Assembly (NCBI RefSeq): GCF_014204495.1 | Contig: NZ_JACHLN010000001.1 | Location: 248,001-312,000, forward strand | Source of the DNA: Sphingomonas kyeonggiensis | Lineage (GTDB): Bacteria > Pseudomonadota > Alphaproteobacteria > Sphingomonadales > Sphingomonadaceae | Length of the DNA: 64,000 nt | Direction: 5' to 3' | Part shown: positions 27,684 through 35,263 of the stretch, one piece after another | How the letters are laid out: every line of letters begins with the position of its first letter | How positions within the stretch are numbered: the first letter of the stretch is position 1 | The notes under the pieces: model-generated | Databases searched by the model: none | Seen by the model: the letters and a program-made list of their open reading frames with translations, nothing else | Told to the model about the DNA's origin: nothing | Translations under genes and position numbers: made by a program

Positions 27684-27709
27684 GCCCGGCCTTCCCGACG
27701 ATATCAAGG

Positions 27710-27735
27710 AGCGGCCGGCCGCCAAGCCGGCCGCT
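27710..27735 (+). terminator. Hairpin after ptrB
   Basis: A ten-base-pair GC stem, AGCGGCCGGC and GCCGGCCGCT, with a six-base loop, 26 bases after the stop. The following T-run is weak (TCAGCC), so it may be partly Rho-independent only. Confidence 0.6.
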
Positions 27736-27779
27736 TCAGCCAGCCAGATCAAATCCTACATTGCAAGCCTGCCGGGGAA

Positions 27780-28034
27780 CTAGGAAGAGCCCTCTCCCCG
27801 CGTGATCCGCGCCAGCAGCCGGGTCTCGCGGTGGCATTGGTGGCAGAAGGCGAAATCGAACGTCTCGCTGAGCACCCAGGCCTGGGAACTGGCGTCCCAT
27901 TCGGCCCAGGCGTCGCGGGTGACGGCAACACCGCCGCAACGCTCGCATGCATATTCGACCCGAGGAGCATCGCCTTCTGCCACGCCCGGCACGATAGGCG
28001 ATTCCCGGTCCGTTTCGGCGGCAACCCTCTCCAT
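27780..28034 (-). CDS. Zinc-ribbon-like hypothetical protein
   Basis: An 84-residue protein with two Cys pairs: YACERCGG near residue 30 and FAFCHQCHRET near residue 65. The spacing suits one structural zinc. SQAWVLSETFDF lies between the pairs. No named family is recognised. It is convergent with ptrB and divergent from the cytochrome gene. The start at 28034 is the furthest in-frame ATG. Confidence 0.7.
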   Translation of the reverse strand: MERVAAETDRESPIVPGVAEGDAPRVEYACERCGGVAVTRDAWAEWDASSQAWVLSETFDFAFCHQCHRETRLLARITRGEGSS

Positions 28035-28115
28035 AATGGAGGAGGTTTGCGCGGCCGTTGCGCGGGCTTCCGGGCGGGCCTAGCCTGTGCGCCTCCGACC
28101 AAGGGAGCCCATCCA

Positions 28116-28598
28116 ATGCGCACGTCCATGCTCGCACTCGGCGCCGCCGCCGCTTTGTTCACCAGCCTCGCCGCCACCGCCCCCGCCAGCCGCGCGCGGC
28201 CTGCCGCCGCCGACCCGAACGCGGAGGTGATCGCCGGGCGCAAGGCGGCCTTCCTGATGTCCGGCGCGCTGTTCGGCCAGATCAAGGCGGGCGTCGACCG
28301 GGGCGACGATCCCAAGACCCTGGGCTTCGCCGCGCGCGCCTTGTCGCGCTGGGCGAGCGCGCTGCCCGGCATGTTCCCCGCCGGCAGCGGCGGCGCACCG
28401 TCCGAGGCGCTGCCCGCCGTGTGGAGCGACCGGGCCGGGTTCGAGGCCAAGGCAGCGGACTATGCGGCGGCCGCGACCAAGCTCGCCGACCTGGCGCGCG
28501 CGGGCGACAAGCCGGGCTTCGCGGCGCAGTTCGCGGTGGTGGGGGGCACGTGCAAGGCGTGCCACGACACCTATCGCAAGGCCGAGGACAAGCATTGA
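28116..28598 (+). CDS. Cytochrome c'/c-556-type protein
   Basis: A 160-residue exported protein with a signal peptide (MRTSMLALGAAAALFTSLAA) and the C-terminal haem site Cys146-Lys-Ala-Cys149-His150. A haem motif near the end of a four-helix protein is the hallmark of the cytochrome c' family. Members bind NO or carry electrons in the periplasm. AAGGGAGC precedes ATG 28116. A truncated haemoglobin gene lies downstream on the other strand. Confidence 0.92.
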   Translation: MRTSMLALGAAAALFTSLAATAPASRARPAAADPNAEVIAGRKAAFLMSGALFGQIKAGVDRGDDPKTLGFAARALSRWASALPGMFPAGSGGAPSEALPAVWSDRAGFEAKAADYAAAATKLADLARAGDKPGFAAQFAVVGGTCKACHDTYRKAEDKH

Positions 28599-28635
28599 GG
28601 GGGTAGAGGCAGGCCCTCCTGCTCCCGCCCCTTAG

Positions 28636-28712
28636 TTCCCCGGCGAAAGCCGGGGCCCAGGGTAACAGAGCGAGACGGCAGAGAAACCCTGGGCCCCGGC
28701 CTTCGCCGGGGA
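28636..28712. repeat. REP palindrome pair
   Basis: TTCCCCGGCGAAAGCCGGGG at the left edge and its mirror CCCCGGCCTTCGCCGGGGAA at the right, around a short centre. Same family as 2050-2126. Confidence 0.85.
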
Positions 28713-28761
28713 ACGGATGGGTGCGACGGCTTCCTTATTCCTCCCCCGGAGGGGGAGGATT

Positions 28762-29163
28762 TTAGCGACTAAGCCCCTCCCCCCGCGGCGCCATCGCCTG
28801 CGCCATGCGGGTGAGTGCGTCGCCGATCTGGGCGGCCAGCTCGGTATCGAGCGAGGGATCCCCGGCCAGTGCCTCGCGCATCGCGGTCGCCCATTGCGCC
28901 GCCAGTTCCGGCCCGAAATCGAGCTGGCGGTGCATGCGCATGATGCACAGGCCCGGGCGCTCGGCGAACCAGTCGCGCGGGCCGCCGAGCCAGGCGGTGA
29001 GGAAGCCGGCCAGCGACGCGGCGATCGGTGCGAGATCGGGGCCGTGCGCCGCGCGCAGATCGGCATAGACGGGGTCGCGGTCGATCAGCGCATAGAAGCG
29101 CTCGGCCAGCGCCCGCACCGGCGCCGCGCCGCCGATCCGCGCAAAGGGCGTGGCTTCGCTCAT
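28762..29163 (-). CDS. Group II truncated haemoglobin
   Basis: A 133-residue 2-on-2 globin from ATG 29163 (MSEATPF). The proximal haem ligand is His78 in MRMHRQLDF. Trp91 fits the conserved G8 Trp of group II. FYALIDRDP covers the B helix with an aromatic distal pair. Such globins handle O2, NO or peroxide. The start codon context is weak, and the frame runs upstream to 29211. Confidence 0.87.
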   Translation of the reverse strand: MSEATPFARIGGAAPVRALAERFYALIDRDPVYADLRAAHGPDLAPIAASLAGFLTAWLGGPRDWFAERPGLCIMRMHRQLDFGPELAAQWATAMREALAGDPSLDTELAAQIGDALTRMAQAMAPRGEGLSR

Positions 29164-29341
29164 CGTGACGGGGTGCCGCGCCTCCGCCCCGCCCGCCTTG
29201 ATCGGCGTCAAGCCGGACCTCAGGGAAAACCCCGTTCACGCCGCCGACAGCGCGGCCATCCTATAATGATTTGGTCATTAACCTTAATTGTGCGTTCACC
29301 ATGAAGCGGAGCGTGGTCATATGGCACCGGGAGTATTGCCG

Positions 29342-30304
29342 ATGCACGATTGCATGAAACGCCGCCTGTTGTACGCGTCCAGCCAGGCCTATCAGCCGGG
29401 CATGCAGGTCCAGGGCCGCGGAGTCGGCTGGATCGAAGCGCCCTTCGTGGTGCGCCGCGAGACGGCATTGGGCGGACGCGAGATCGACCAGGCGATCGTC
29501 GGCCGCACGCCCGAAGGCGTGGTGGTGGCGTTCCGCGGATCGCTCCCGCCCTATTTCGGCAGCAGCTATGACGGCTGGGACGTGGTGCTCGACTGGCTGA
29601 ACGACGCCTTCTCGCTGTGCCTGGAAGATTCGCATTATGGCGGCGGCGTGCATTTCGGCTTCTCCGAATCGATGCGCCGGCTGTGGAGCGACGCGGGCTC
29701 GGGCCCGGGCGTGCGCACCGCGATCCAGGCGATGCTCGACCAGAGCCTGCTCGACCGCAAGGCGCGGCGGCATCTGTTCGTGACCGGCCATTCGAAGGGC
29801 GGCGCGCTCGCCAACCTCGCCGCGATGCGCGCGGCGCAGGCGAGCGAATGGGCCGATGTGCCGGTGAGCGTGGCGACGATCGCCGCGGCGCGCGCGGGCA
29901 ATGCCGACTTTGCCGCGAGCTATGCGCGCACCCGCATCGCCTGCCTGCGCTACGAGATGCCGGGCGACCTGGTGCCGCATCTGCCGCTGAGCCCGGCGAC
30001 GCCGGGCTGGGCGCGCAAGATCGCCAAGGGCGTGTTCCCCAAGCTCGCCGCCGCCGATTACCGGCCGGTAGGGCTGCTGGTCTCGCCGCCGCCCGCGCTG
30101 AAGACCGGGCACCAGGCCTGGAGTGGCTCGCGCCGCCCGGTCCGCCGCTTGCTCGACCGGCGCGGCTCGGGCCTCGACGCGCTCGCCCCGGCGATCCTGA
30201 GCGCGCATGCGATCTGCCCCGGAAGTGGGTATGACCGGCTGATCTGCGAAGGCGAGGGTGTGGTGTGCGATCACGGCGAGGCGCCGGCACGCAAGCGGGC
30301 CTGA
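29342..30304 (+). CDS. Class 3 lipase-like alpha/beta hydrolase
   Basis: A 320-residue protein with nucleophile motif GHSKGGALANLAAM and the upstream VVVAFRGS oxyanion-side strand typical of lipase class 3. I chose ATG 29342 (MHDCMKRRLLYAS), eight bases after GGAG; the frame is open to 29288. There is no signal peptide, so an intracellular esterase or lipase is more likely than a secreted one. The basic C-terminus ends RKRA. Confidence 0.83.
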   Translation: MHDCMKRRLLYASSQAYQPGMQVQGRGVGWIEAPFVVRRETALGGREIDQAIVGRTPEGVVVAFRGSLPPYFGSSYDGWDVVLDWLNDAFSLCLEDSHYGGGVHFGFSESMRRLWSDAGSGPGVRTAIQAMLDQSLLDRKARRHLFVTGHSKGGALANLAAMRAAQASEWADVPVSVATIAAARAGNADFAASYARTRIACLRYEMPGDLVPHLPLSPATPGWARKIAKGVFPKLAAADYRPVGLLVSPPPALKTGHQAWSGSRRPVRRLLDRRGSGLDALAPAILSAHAICPGSGYDRLICEGEGVVCDHGEAPARKRA

Positions 30305-30383
30305 GGGCGGCGTACTTGCTCTGACGGTTCCCGGGCCGCCTAACTGCTCCCCGGCGGCTTGGCCGCTACCTGGTGGCTAGCTG

Positions 30384-30459
30384 TTCCCCGGCGAAAGCCG
30401 GGGCCTAGGGCCACGGGCGATCCGGCAGAGAAACCCTGGGCCCCGGCGTTCGCCGGGGA
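30384..30459. repeat. REP palindrome pair
   Basis: Inverted TTCCCCGGCGAAAGCCGGGG units with slight decay (GGCCTAGGG, GGCGTTCGCC). With the copy at 30544 it fills the 30305-30710 gap, in which I see no gene. Confidence 0.83.
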
Positions 30460-30543
30460 GCAGAAGGGGTGGCGCCTCCTCCAGGACAGGGCGACCTCTG
30501 GCAATCCCGCCGCGGGGTGGGATCACCTCGCGAACCCGCTCCG

Positions 30544-30641
30544 TTCCCCGGCGGAGGCCGGGGCCCAGTTGCCCTGTCGTTCGTGAGGTTCCCGCGCCAT
30601 CGCCAGTGCGCCGAGACTGGGCCCCGGCCTTCGCCGGGGAA
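30544..30641. repeat. REP palindrome pair, GGCGGAGGCC variant
   Basis: TTCCCCGGCGGAGGCCGGGG on the left and CCCCGGCCTTCGCCGGGGAA on the right with a longer centre. Longer-centred copies recur at 38229 and 44111. Confidence 0.83.
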
Positions 30642-30710
30642 CAGTGGGCGAAAAGGGCGCGACGGCCGGATAGTGGCGGGCGAACCGGGTGGTCCGCCCG
30701 CCCGCGCGGA

Positions 30711-30854
30711 TCAGCCCAGCGGCATGTCGACGCAGATCAGCTTGCCCAGGACGTAGAAACAGCCCGGCGGGAGCGGATCGTCGAACGCCAAGGCGACCGA
30801 GGGCGCGAGGGCCGACAGGGCGAACAGCGCGGCAACTGCGATCTTCTTCTTCAT
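30711..30854 (-). CDS. Small secreted two-cysteine protein (47 aa)
   Basis: ATG 30854 has GGAGG eight bases upstream. The 47 residues start with a clear signal peptide (MKKKIAVAALFALSALAPSV, cleavage near ALA). The mature peptide is about 24 residues and holds two Cys (PPGCFYVLGKLICVDMPLG), which could form one disulfide in the periplasm. No homologue is recognised. Confidence 0.72.
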   Translation of the reverse strand: MKKKIAVAALFALSALAPSVALAFDDPLPPGCFYVLGKLICVDMPLG

Positions 30855-30995
30855 CGATGCACTCCTCCGATTGGTGGAGCGATCAGGCTATCGGCTGCGG
30901 GGGCCGGCTCAAGCGGCCGGGGCCGATACCGACAGGTTTATTGGCACCGAAACGGGGGCGGCGCGGGCCGGAGCCCTGCGCCGCCTTTCCCGGAC

Positions 30996-31610
30996 TTAGA
31001 AGTGGGCGATCACGCCGGCCATCGGGCGGAAGCTCTTGGCGTCGCCGAAGGTGTTGATCTCCATGCGCAGGCGCAGGCCGCTGTTGCCGGTGATGCCGCC
31101 AAGGCCGATGTCCTTGGGGCCGACCTCGACGCCGGCGCCATAGGTCATCGCGTGGAAATCGCGGCTGTTGTCACCGAGCGCGGCGAAATTTACCCATTGA
31201 TAGCCGACCTTGCCATAGATCATGCCGCTCTCGCCCGCGCGCAGCCCGAAGCGGCCGGCGGCGCCATATTCCCAGTCGATATCGCCCTTGAAGCCCTTCA
31301 CGACATTGCCCTCGGCGCCGACGAACACCGGGCCGAGCGGCACGTTGATACCGGCGACGCCCTGGACGAGACCGCCGTCATAGGCCTTGCCGTTCGCGGG
31401 CAACGGGATGCCGGCATTGGCCTGCTCGTCGAACCGCTCATAGCCGCCGAGGATGCCGACATAGGGCTCGATCCCGAAGGCGCGGGTGCCGTCGGGCGCG
31501 GTTTCGGCGACGCTGGTGGTGGTGGCGGTGCTGTCCGTGTCCTGGGCCAGGGCGGCGGGGACGGCGAAGGGCAGCGCGGCGAATGCCGCGGCGGCGAGGA
31601 TGTTACGCAT
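30996..31610 (-). CDS. Outer-membrane beta-barrel protein
   Basis: A 204-residue protein with a signal peptide (MRNILAAAAFAALPFAVPAA, ending LAQ). Alternating amphipathic strands follow (EPYVGILGGYERF, GGLVQGVAGINVPLGPVFVGAEGNVV). The last residue is Phe, as outer-membrane barrels need for BAM recognition. Eight strands of the OmpA-barrel size are likely. Function unknown. Confidence 0.85.
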   Translation of the reverse strand: MRNILAAAAFAALPFAVPAALAQDTDSTATTTSVAETAPDGTRAFGIEPYVGILGGYERFDEQANAGIPLPANGKAYDGGLVQGVAGINVPLGPVFVGAEGNVVKGFKGDIDWEYGAAGRFGLRAGESGMIYGKVGYQWVNFAALGDNSRDFHAMTYGAGVEVGPKDIGLGGITGNSGLRLRMEINTFGDAKSFRPMAGVIAHF

Positions 31611-31816
31611 GTTGGGGGAAACCTCGTGATTACTTCAGACACACGCCCCGCCAATGCCGCCCTGGATACGCGGGCGCTGGCGGCGGGGCTGTAGGGGAAA
31701 TGCACGAGGAGTCAGTAGGTTGCGGGGTGGGTTTGATTGCGGCTGGGGTGTTGCTTGGGGGACACGGTGCGCGTGGGGCGGCGTCGACAAACTTCGTCCG
31801 TTACCGACCCACTTCC

Positions 31817-31842
31817 GTCACCCCGGCCTTGTGCCGGGGGCC
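31817..31842. repeat. Left 26-bp inverted repeat flanking the GIY-YIG gene
   Basis: Starts GTCACCCCGGCCTTGTGCC and contains a hairpin (CCCCGGC, CTTGT, GCCGGGG). Reverse-complement match to 32191-32216 at 25 of 26 bases. Confidence 0.85.
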
Positions 31843-31864
31843 ACCGCGCAGCACGCTGCCCCAC

Positions 31865-32215
31865 GTGATCGAGCGCACGCCCTGTGTCTACATCCTCGCG
31901 AACCGCTATAACGGTGCGCTCTATGTCGGCGTGACCTCCAACCTGCTCGGCCGGATGATGCAGCATCGTGACGGAACCTTCGACGGCCACACTAAGAAAT
32001 ACGGCATCCGCCGGCTGGTCTATTTCGAGGTTGCCGAGACCATGGACGCGGCGATCGCGCGCGAGAAGCAGCTCAAGCGCTACCGGCGCGAATGGAAGCG
32101 CAACCTGATCGAGCGGCAGAATCCGGAATGGAACGACTTGGCGGTGGGGCTAGGACTGGAGCCGCTGGCGGCGTCACCCGGTGGCGCGGTGGACCCCGGC
32201 ACAAGGCCGGGGTGA
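31865..32215 (+). CDS. GIY-YIG nuclease family protein
   Basis: About 116 residues from GTG 31865. The GIY-YIG core CVYILANRYNGALYVGVTSNL is followed by the conserved Arg (LLGRMMQHR) and the KYGIRRLVYFE and AIAREKQLKRYRREWK segments. This is the compact stand-alone (YhbQ/UPF0213-like) group, with possible structure-specific DNA cleavage. There is no clear ribosome binding site, and the frame is open far upstream. The last codons (about PGTRPG and the stop) come from the right-hand repeat, so repeat and gene are fused. Confidence 0.85.
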   Translation: MIERTPCVYILANRYNGALYVGVTSNLLGRMMQHRDGTFDGHTKKYGIRRLVYFEVAETMDAAIAREKQLKRYRREWKRNLIERQNPEWNDLAVGLGLEPLAASPGGAVDPGTRPG

Positions 32216-32216
32216 C
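32191..32216. repeat. Right 26-bp inverted repeat flanking the GIY-YIG gene
   Basis: Starts GGACCCCGGCACAAGGCC; mirror of 31817-31842 with one mismatch. It contains the stop codon of the nuclease gene. Confidence 0.85.
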
Positions 32217-32288
32217 GGAGAGATTCTGTCGTCCTGCGTGACTCACGTAGGACAGGTCAGACGCTAGCGGTCATCGCGAAATCGGCAA

Positions 32289-32576
32289 CTACCTTTGCGG
32301 ATAGCCTGCCGCGGCTAGTCCCCCGCCGATCGTCGATATGGTACCTGCGACACCCCAATCCCTAGTCGTGAAAAGCACAGAAACATCGGTCAGAACGGTC
32401 ATTAAGCCAGCAGCTTGGGCAGATGATAAGCTAGGCGACGCGATTTTACTCCGGCGCTCATTCTGCAGAGTGTCGATGATGCTCTGCGGCAGAGTAGACA
32501 CGGTTCCTTTGGGCAGAGATAGCTCACCAATTCTCGCGGCTTCTACCTCCTTTTCATACTTGTCGATGACGGACAA
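32289..32576 (-). CDS. Hypothetical protein, probably the C-terminal half of a split gene
   Basis: Open frame of 95 codons with only a TTG start (32576) and no ribosome binding site. It overlaps the end of the upstream ORF. Residues 1-50 are charged and helical (IDKYEKEVEAARIGEL). The C-terminus is hydrophobic and glycine-rich (AGTISTIGGGLAAAGYP). Removing one base from the C7 run at 32595-32601 would join it in frame to the ORF at 32554-33048. Base composition is clearly lower in GC than its surroundings. Confidence 0.5.
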   Translation of the reverse strand: MSVIDKYEKEVEAARIGELSLPKGTVSTLPQSIIDTLQNERRSKIASPSLSSAQAAGLMTVLTDVSVLFTTRDWGVAGTISTIGGGLAAAGYPQR

Positions 32577-33048
32577 GACTATCGACGAAACCCGCCCCCC
32601 CTACGTTGGAACGCGTCAGCAGCAAACGCTCCATTTCCCGAAAATGAGAGTATGACATTTCGTGCGGCGCTCGAAGTATTCCCCTATATCTCGGATTACT
32701 CTTAATTCTTCCAAATCTGCGGAGAAAATCGTCCCAGTGCGTGGAAGCCATAGCGCGAGACCTGCCATAGAATTTTCTCCATGACAGGAATATCTCGCGA
32801 ATATCGGAGTCGTCTCCAATATTCTCCTGCGTCAGCCTCTCTACGAAATAAGAACCTTCAACAAATTTCTTAGTCGAGGCAAATTCTTCAAGCAGCTCGA
32901 CCAGAAGGGCCGCCTCACTGTCAGATAGGACGGTTCTATCGGCCGGCAGGTTTGGCCCGATTCCAGAGCCCGTGACCAGTTGCGCTAGGAGAACCAGTAA
33001 GGATCGCTCCGTGGCGGAAAGCTTAGGTTGGGGCTCGTAGATCGCCAC
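32554..33048 (-). CDS. Low-GC hypothetical protein directly after nrdB
   Basis: A 164-residue protein from GTG 33048, six bases after the nrdB stop. GGAG at the end of nrdB serves as its ribosome binding site. It is helix-rich (SEAALLVELLEEFAS, IREIFLSWRKFYGRS) with no signal, membrane segment or recognised domain. The local GC drop and rare-codon look suggest recent transfer into the nrd operon. It may be the N-terminal part of one protein with 32289-32576. Confidence 0.6.
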   Translation of the reverse strand: MAIYEPQPKLSATERSLLVLLAQLVTGSGIGPNLPADRTVLSDSEAALLVELLEEFASTKKFVEGSYFVERLTQENIGDDSDIREIFLSWRKFYGRSRAMASTHWDDFLRRFGRIKSNPRYRGILRAPHEMSYSHFREMERLLLTRSNVGGAGFVDSLVRHRQV

Positions 33049-33054
33049 TCGGCC

Positions 33055-34113
33055 CTACTCCGCCGCAACCCCGGACCCCGAGAACATGTCCGGCCCGCCC
33101 TCAGCCGCGTCCTCATTGGCCACCGGGGTGGCCTTGGCCTTCTGGCGCTTGTCGAACGAGTCCCACACCTCGCCCCAGTTGCCGCGGGTCGCTGCCTTCG
33201 AATATTCGGTGGCGCGGGTCTCGAAGAAATTGGCGTGCTCGACGCCGTTGAGCAGCGGGGCGAGCCAGGGGAGCGGGTGCTCCTCGACCATGTAGATCGG
33301 CTTCATGCCGAGCTGGCCCAGGCGCCAGTCCGCGATGTAGCGGACATACTTCTTGATCTCCTTGGGCGTCATGCCGTTGACCGGGCCCATCTCGAAGACG
33401 AGGTCGATGAACGCGTCCTCGATGCGCACCGTCTTCTGGCACATGTCGAGGATGTCGTCGCGGACCGACGGGGTGAGGCAGTTGCGCTCCTTGCAGAAGG
33501 CGTGGAACAGCTTGATGATGCCTTCGCAGTGCAGGCTCTCGTCGCGGACCGACCAGCTGACGATCTGGCCCATGCCCTTCATCTTGTTGAAGCGCGGGAA
33601 GTTCATCAGCATCGCGAAGCTGGCGAAGAGCTGCAGGCCCTCGGTGAAGCCGCCGAACATGGCGAGCGTCTTGGCGATGTCCTCGTCGCTGTCGACGCCG
33701 AAGGTGCTCAGATAGTCATGCTTGTCCTTCATCTCCTTGTACTGGAGGAAGGCGGCATATTCGGTCTCGGGCATGCCGATCGTGTCGAGCAGGTGCGAAT
33801 AGGCGGCGATGTGGACCGTCTCCATGTTGCTGAACGCGGTCAGCATCATCTTGATCTCGGTCGGCTTGAACACGCGGCCATATTTCTCGTGGTAGCAATC
33901 CTGCACCTCGACATCGGCTTGGGTGAAGAAGCGGAAGATCTGGGTGAGCAGGTTGCGCTCGTGATCGGTGAGCTTCTGCGCCCAGTCGCGGCAATCCTCG
34001 CCCAGCGGCACTTCCTCCGGCAGCCAGTGGATCTGCTGCTGGCGCTTCCAGAAATCGAACGCCCAGGGATATTCGAAGGGCTTGTAGGTCTTGCGGGCTT
34101 CGAGAAGCGGCAT
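33055..34113 (-). CDS. nrdB: Ribonucleotide reductase class Ia, beta subunit
   Basis: Holds the di-iron/tyrosyl radical that NrdA needs to make deoxyribonucleotides. It has 352 residues. Metal and radical motifs are visible: Glu and His in ETVHIAAYSHLLDTI, where the Tyr aligns with the radical Tyr of class Ia, and DESLHCEGI in the second half. It is separated from nrdA by three small genes, DUF2171 on the other strand and the tape-measure fragment, an unusual split of an operon that is normally contiguous. Confidence 0.96.
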   Translation of the reverse strand: MPLLEARKTYKPFEYPWAFDFWKRQQQIHWLPEEVPLGEDCRDWAQKLTDHERNLLTQIFRFFTQADVEVQDCYHEKYGRVFKPTEIKMMLTAFSNMETVHIAAYSHLLDTIGMPETEYAAFLQYKEMKDKHDYLSTFGVDSDEDIAKTLAMFGGFTEGLQLFASFAMLMNFPRFNKMKGMGQIVSWSVRDESLHCEGIIKLFHAFCKERNCLTPSVRDDILDMCQKTVRIEDAFIDLVFEMGPVNGMTPKEIKKYVRYIADWRLGQLGMKPIYMVEEHPLPWLAPLLNGVEHANFFETRATEYSKAATRGNWGEVWDSFDKRQKAKATPVANEDAAEGGPDMFSGSGVAAE

Positions 34114-34118
34114 GGGGA

Positions 34119-34331
34119 TTACTCCGTGACGAACTGTAAGAGGAAGATCGGGGCAGTGAAGAAGAGCGTTATGCTGCCGCCGAGAAGCGTGAAGAACATG
34201 CCCATGGCGCGGACATTGGACGTATCGCGCGCGGGGATCGGGCCGCGGCCGACATAGGGCTTGGGCTGCACGATCATGTGCAGGCCGACGAGCGTCACCA
34301 GCGCCATCAGCACGAGCAAGAGCAGGCTCAT
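34119..34331 (-). CDS. Small two-span membrane protein
   Basis: 70 residues with two membrane segments (MSLLLLVLMALVTLVGLHMI and FFTLLGGSITLFFTAPIFLL) joined by a short basic loop (PKPYVGRGPIPARD). It ends five bases before nrdB starts, so it may be co-transcribed with it. Its start overlaps the next upstream gene by four bases. Family not recognised. Confidence 0.75.
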   Translation of the reverse strand: MSLLLLVLMALVTLVGLHMIVQPKPYVGRGPIPARDTSNVRAMGMFFTLLGGSITLFFTAPIFLLQFVTE

Positions 34332-34549
34332 GCCGCGCCTCCCGCCAAGGTGAAGACGGCGGCGAAACCGCCGAGGAACAGGCCGAGCGCGAGCAGCATC
34401 ATGCCGGCGATGCGCAGGGCGTAGGTGGTGGCCTCGGCCTCGGGCAGGCCGAGCGCGGCGCGCGCCGTGGCGGGCTTCACCAGCGTGGCGAGGCCGACGG
34501 CGCCCGCGGCTCCGGCGATGCCGGCCATCAAGGCGAGGCTGCGGGTCAT
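34328..34549 (-). CDS. Small two-span membrane protein
   Basis: 73 residues, Ala/Gly-rich, with spans MAGIAGAAGAVGLATLV and GMMLLALGLFLGGFAAVFTL. It is coupled by four-base overlaps to both neighbours (34119-34331 and 34546-34878). With them it forms a three-gene envelope cassette upstream of nrdB. Function unknown. Confidence 0.75.
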   Translation of the reverse strand: MTRSLALMAGIAGAAGAVGLATLVKPATARAALGLPEAEATTYALRIAGMMLLALGLFLGGFAAVFTLAGGAA

Positions 34550-34878
34550 TCGTGGTCGATCACCGTGGTGTTGCCGCGGCGGACGGTGCGGTCGCGGTAG
34601 ACGACCTTGGTGACGCGGGTGCCGCGATTGGCGCCGACGCCGAACACGCAGATGCCGAGGAAATAGCCGAAATCATACCAGCCGCCATTATTGGGCACGG
34701 CATAGACCGCAACGTCGGGCACGATCAGCGAGAGGAACCAGGCGACCGGGAAGATGAAGCCGTGCCAGAGCCCCAGCAGGAAGCCCGGCGCCTCGGGCTG
34801 GACGGCCGTGGGGACCTGCTTCGCGCAGGCGGCGAGCAGCAGGAAGGCGGCGACGGACAGGGTGCGGAACGGCTTCAT
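34546..34878 (-). CDS. Lipoprotein
   Basis: 110 residues from ATG 34878 with a type II signal (MKPFRTLSVAAFLLLAAC), lipobox LAAC and Ala after the Cys. A central hydrophobic span follows (LWHGFIFPVAWFLSLIVPDVAVYAV), then a charged tail (YRDRTVRRGNTTVIDHE). It leads the three-gene membrane cassette. Role unknown. Confidence 0.8.
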   Translation of the reverse strand: MKPFRTLSVAAFLLLAACAKQVPTAVQPEAPGFLLGLWHGFIFPVAWFLSLIVPDVAVYAVPNNGGWYDFGYFLGICVFGVGANRGTRVTKVVYRDRTVRRGNTTVIDHE

Positions 34879-34994
34879 GCAATCCCCCGAACGGGTGAGT
34901 GACAGGGCGCACGGCCGGCTGCATCGTTTCCCCGCCGCGCGCGTTGAGCGTGCGAACGCGTCCCCAAGCGAGATTGGCCCCAAGGAGAATGGCG

Positions 34995-35258
34995 ATGACC
35001 GACGTAAGTGCAATCAAGGAGCATATGGAAGTGATCGGCGCCGACGGCGTCCATGTCGGCACCGTCGATCATGTCGAGGGCGAGCGCATCAAGCTCACCA
35101 AGAAGGATTCGGGCGCCGAGATCGAAGGTGCCGAAGGCTCGCATGCCGGGCACCATCATTACATCTCGCTCGGCCTGGTCGCCGGCGTGGAAGGCGATCA
35201 GGTCCGCCTGAGCGCGAACGCCGATGTGGCGGTCGAGATCTTCGAGGAAGAAGCCTGA
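34995..35258 (+). CDS. DUF2171 family protein
   Basis: An 87-residue protein from ATG 34995 with AAGGAG seven bases upstream. SAIKEHMEVIGADGVHVGTVDHVEGERIKL is the PRC-barrel-like beta core of DUF2171. A His-rich stretch (HAGHHHYI) follows and the tail is acidic. Relatives are stress-linked cytosolic proteins without a defined activity. It is the only plus-strand gene between the nrd genes. Confidence 0.85.
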   Translation: MTDVSAIKEHMEVIGADGVHVGTVDHVEGERIKLTKKDSGAEIEGAEGSHAGHHHYISLGLVAGVEGDQVRLSANADVAVEIFEEEA

Positions 35259-35263
35259 GGCCA

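Noticed and set aside
25983..27752. 589-codon minus-strand ORF opposite ptrB
   Set aside because: Shadow of oligopeptidase B; no start context and no domain.
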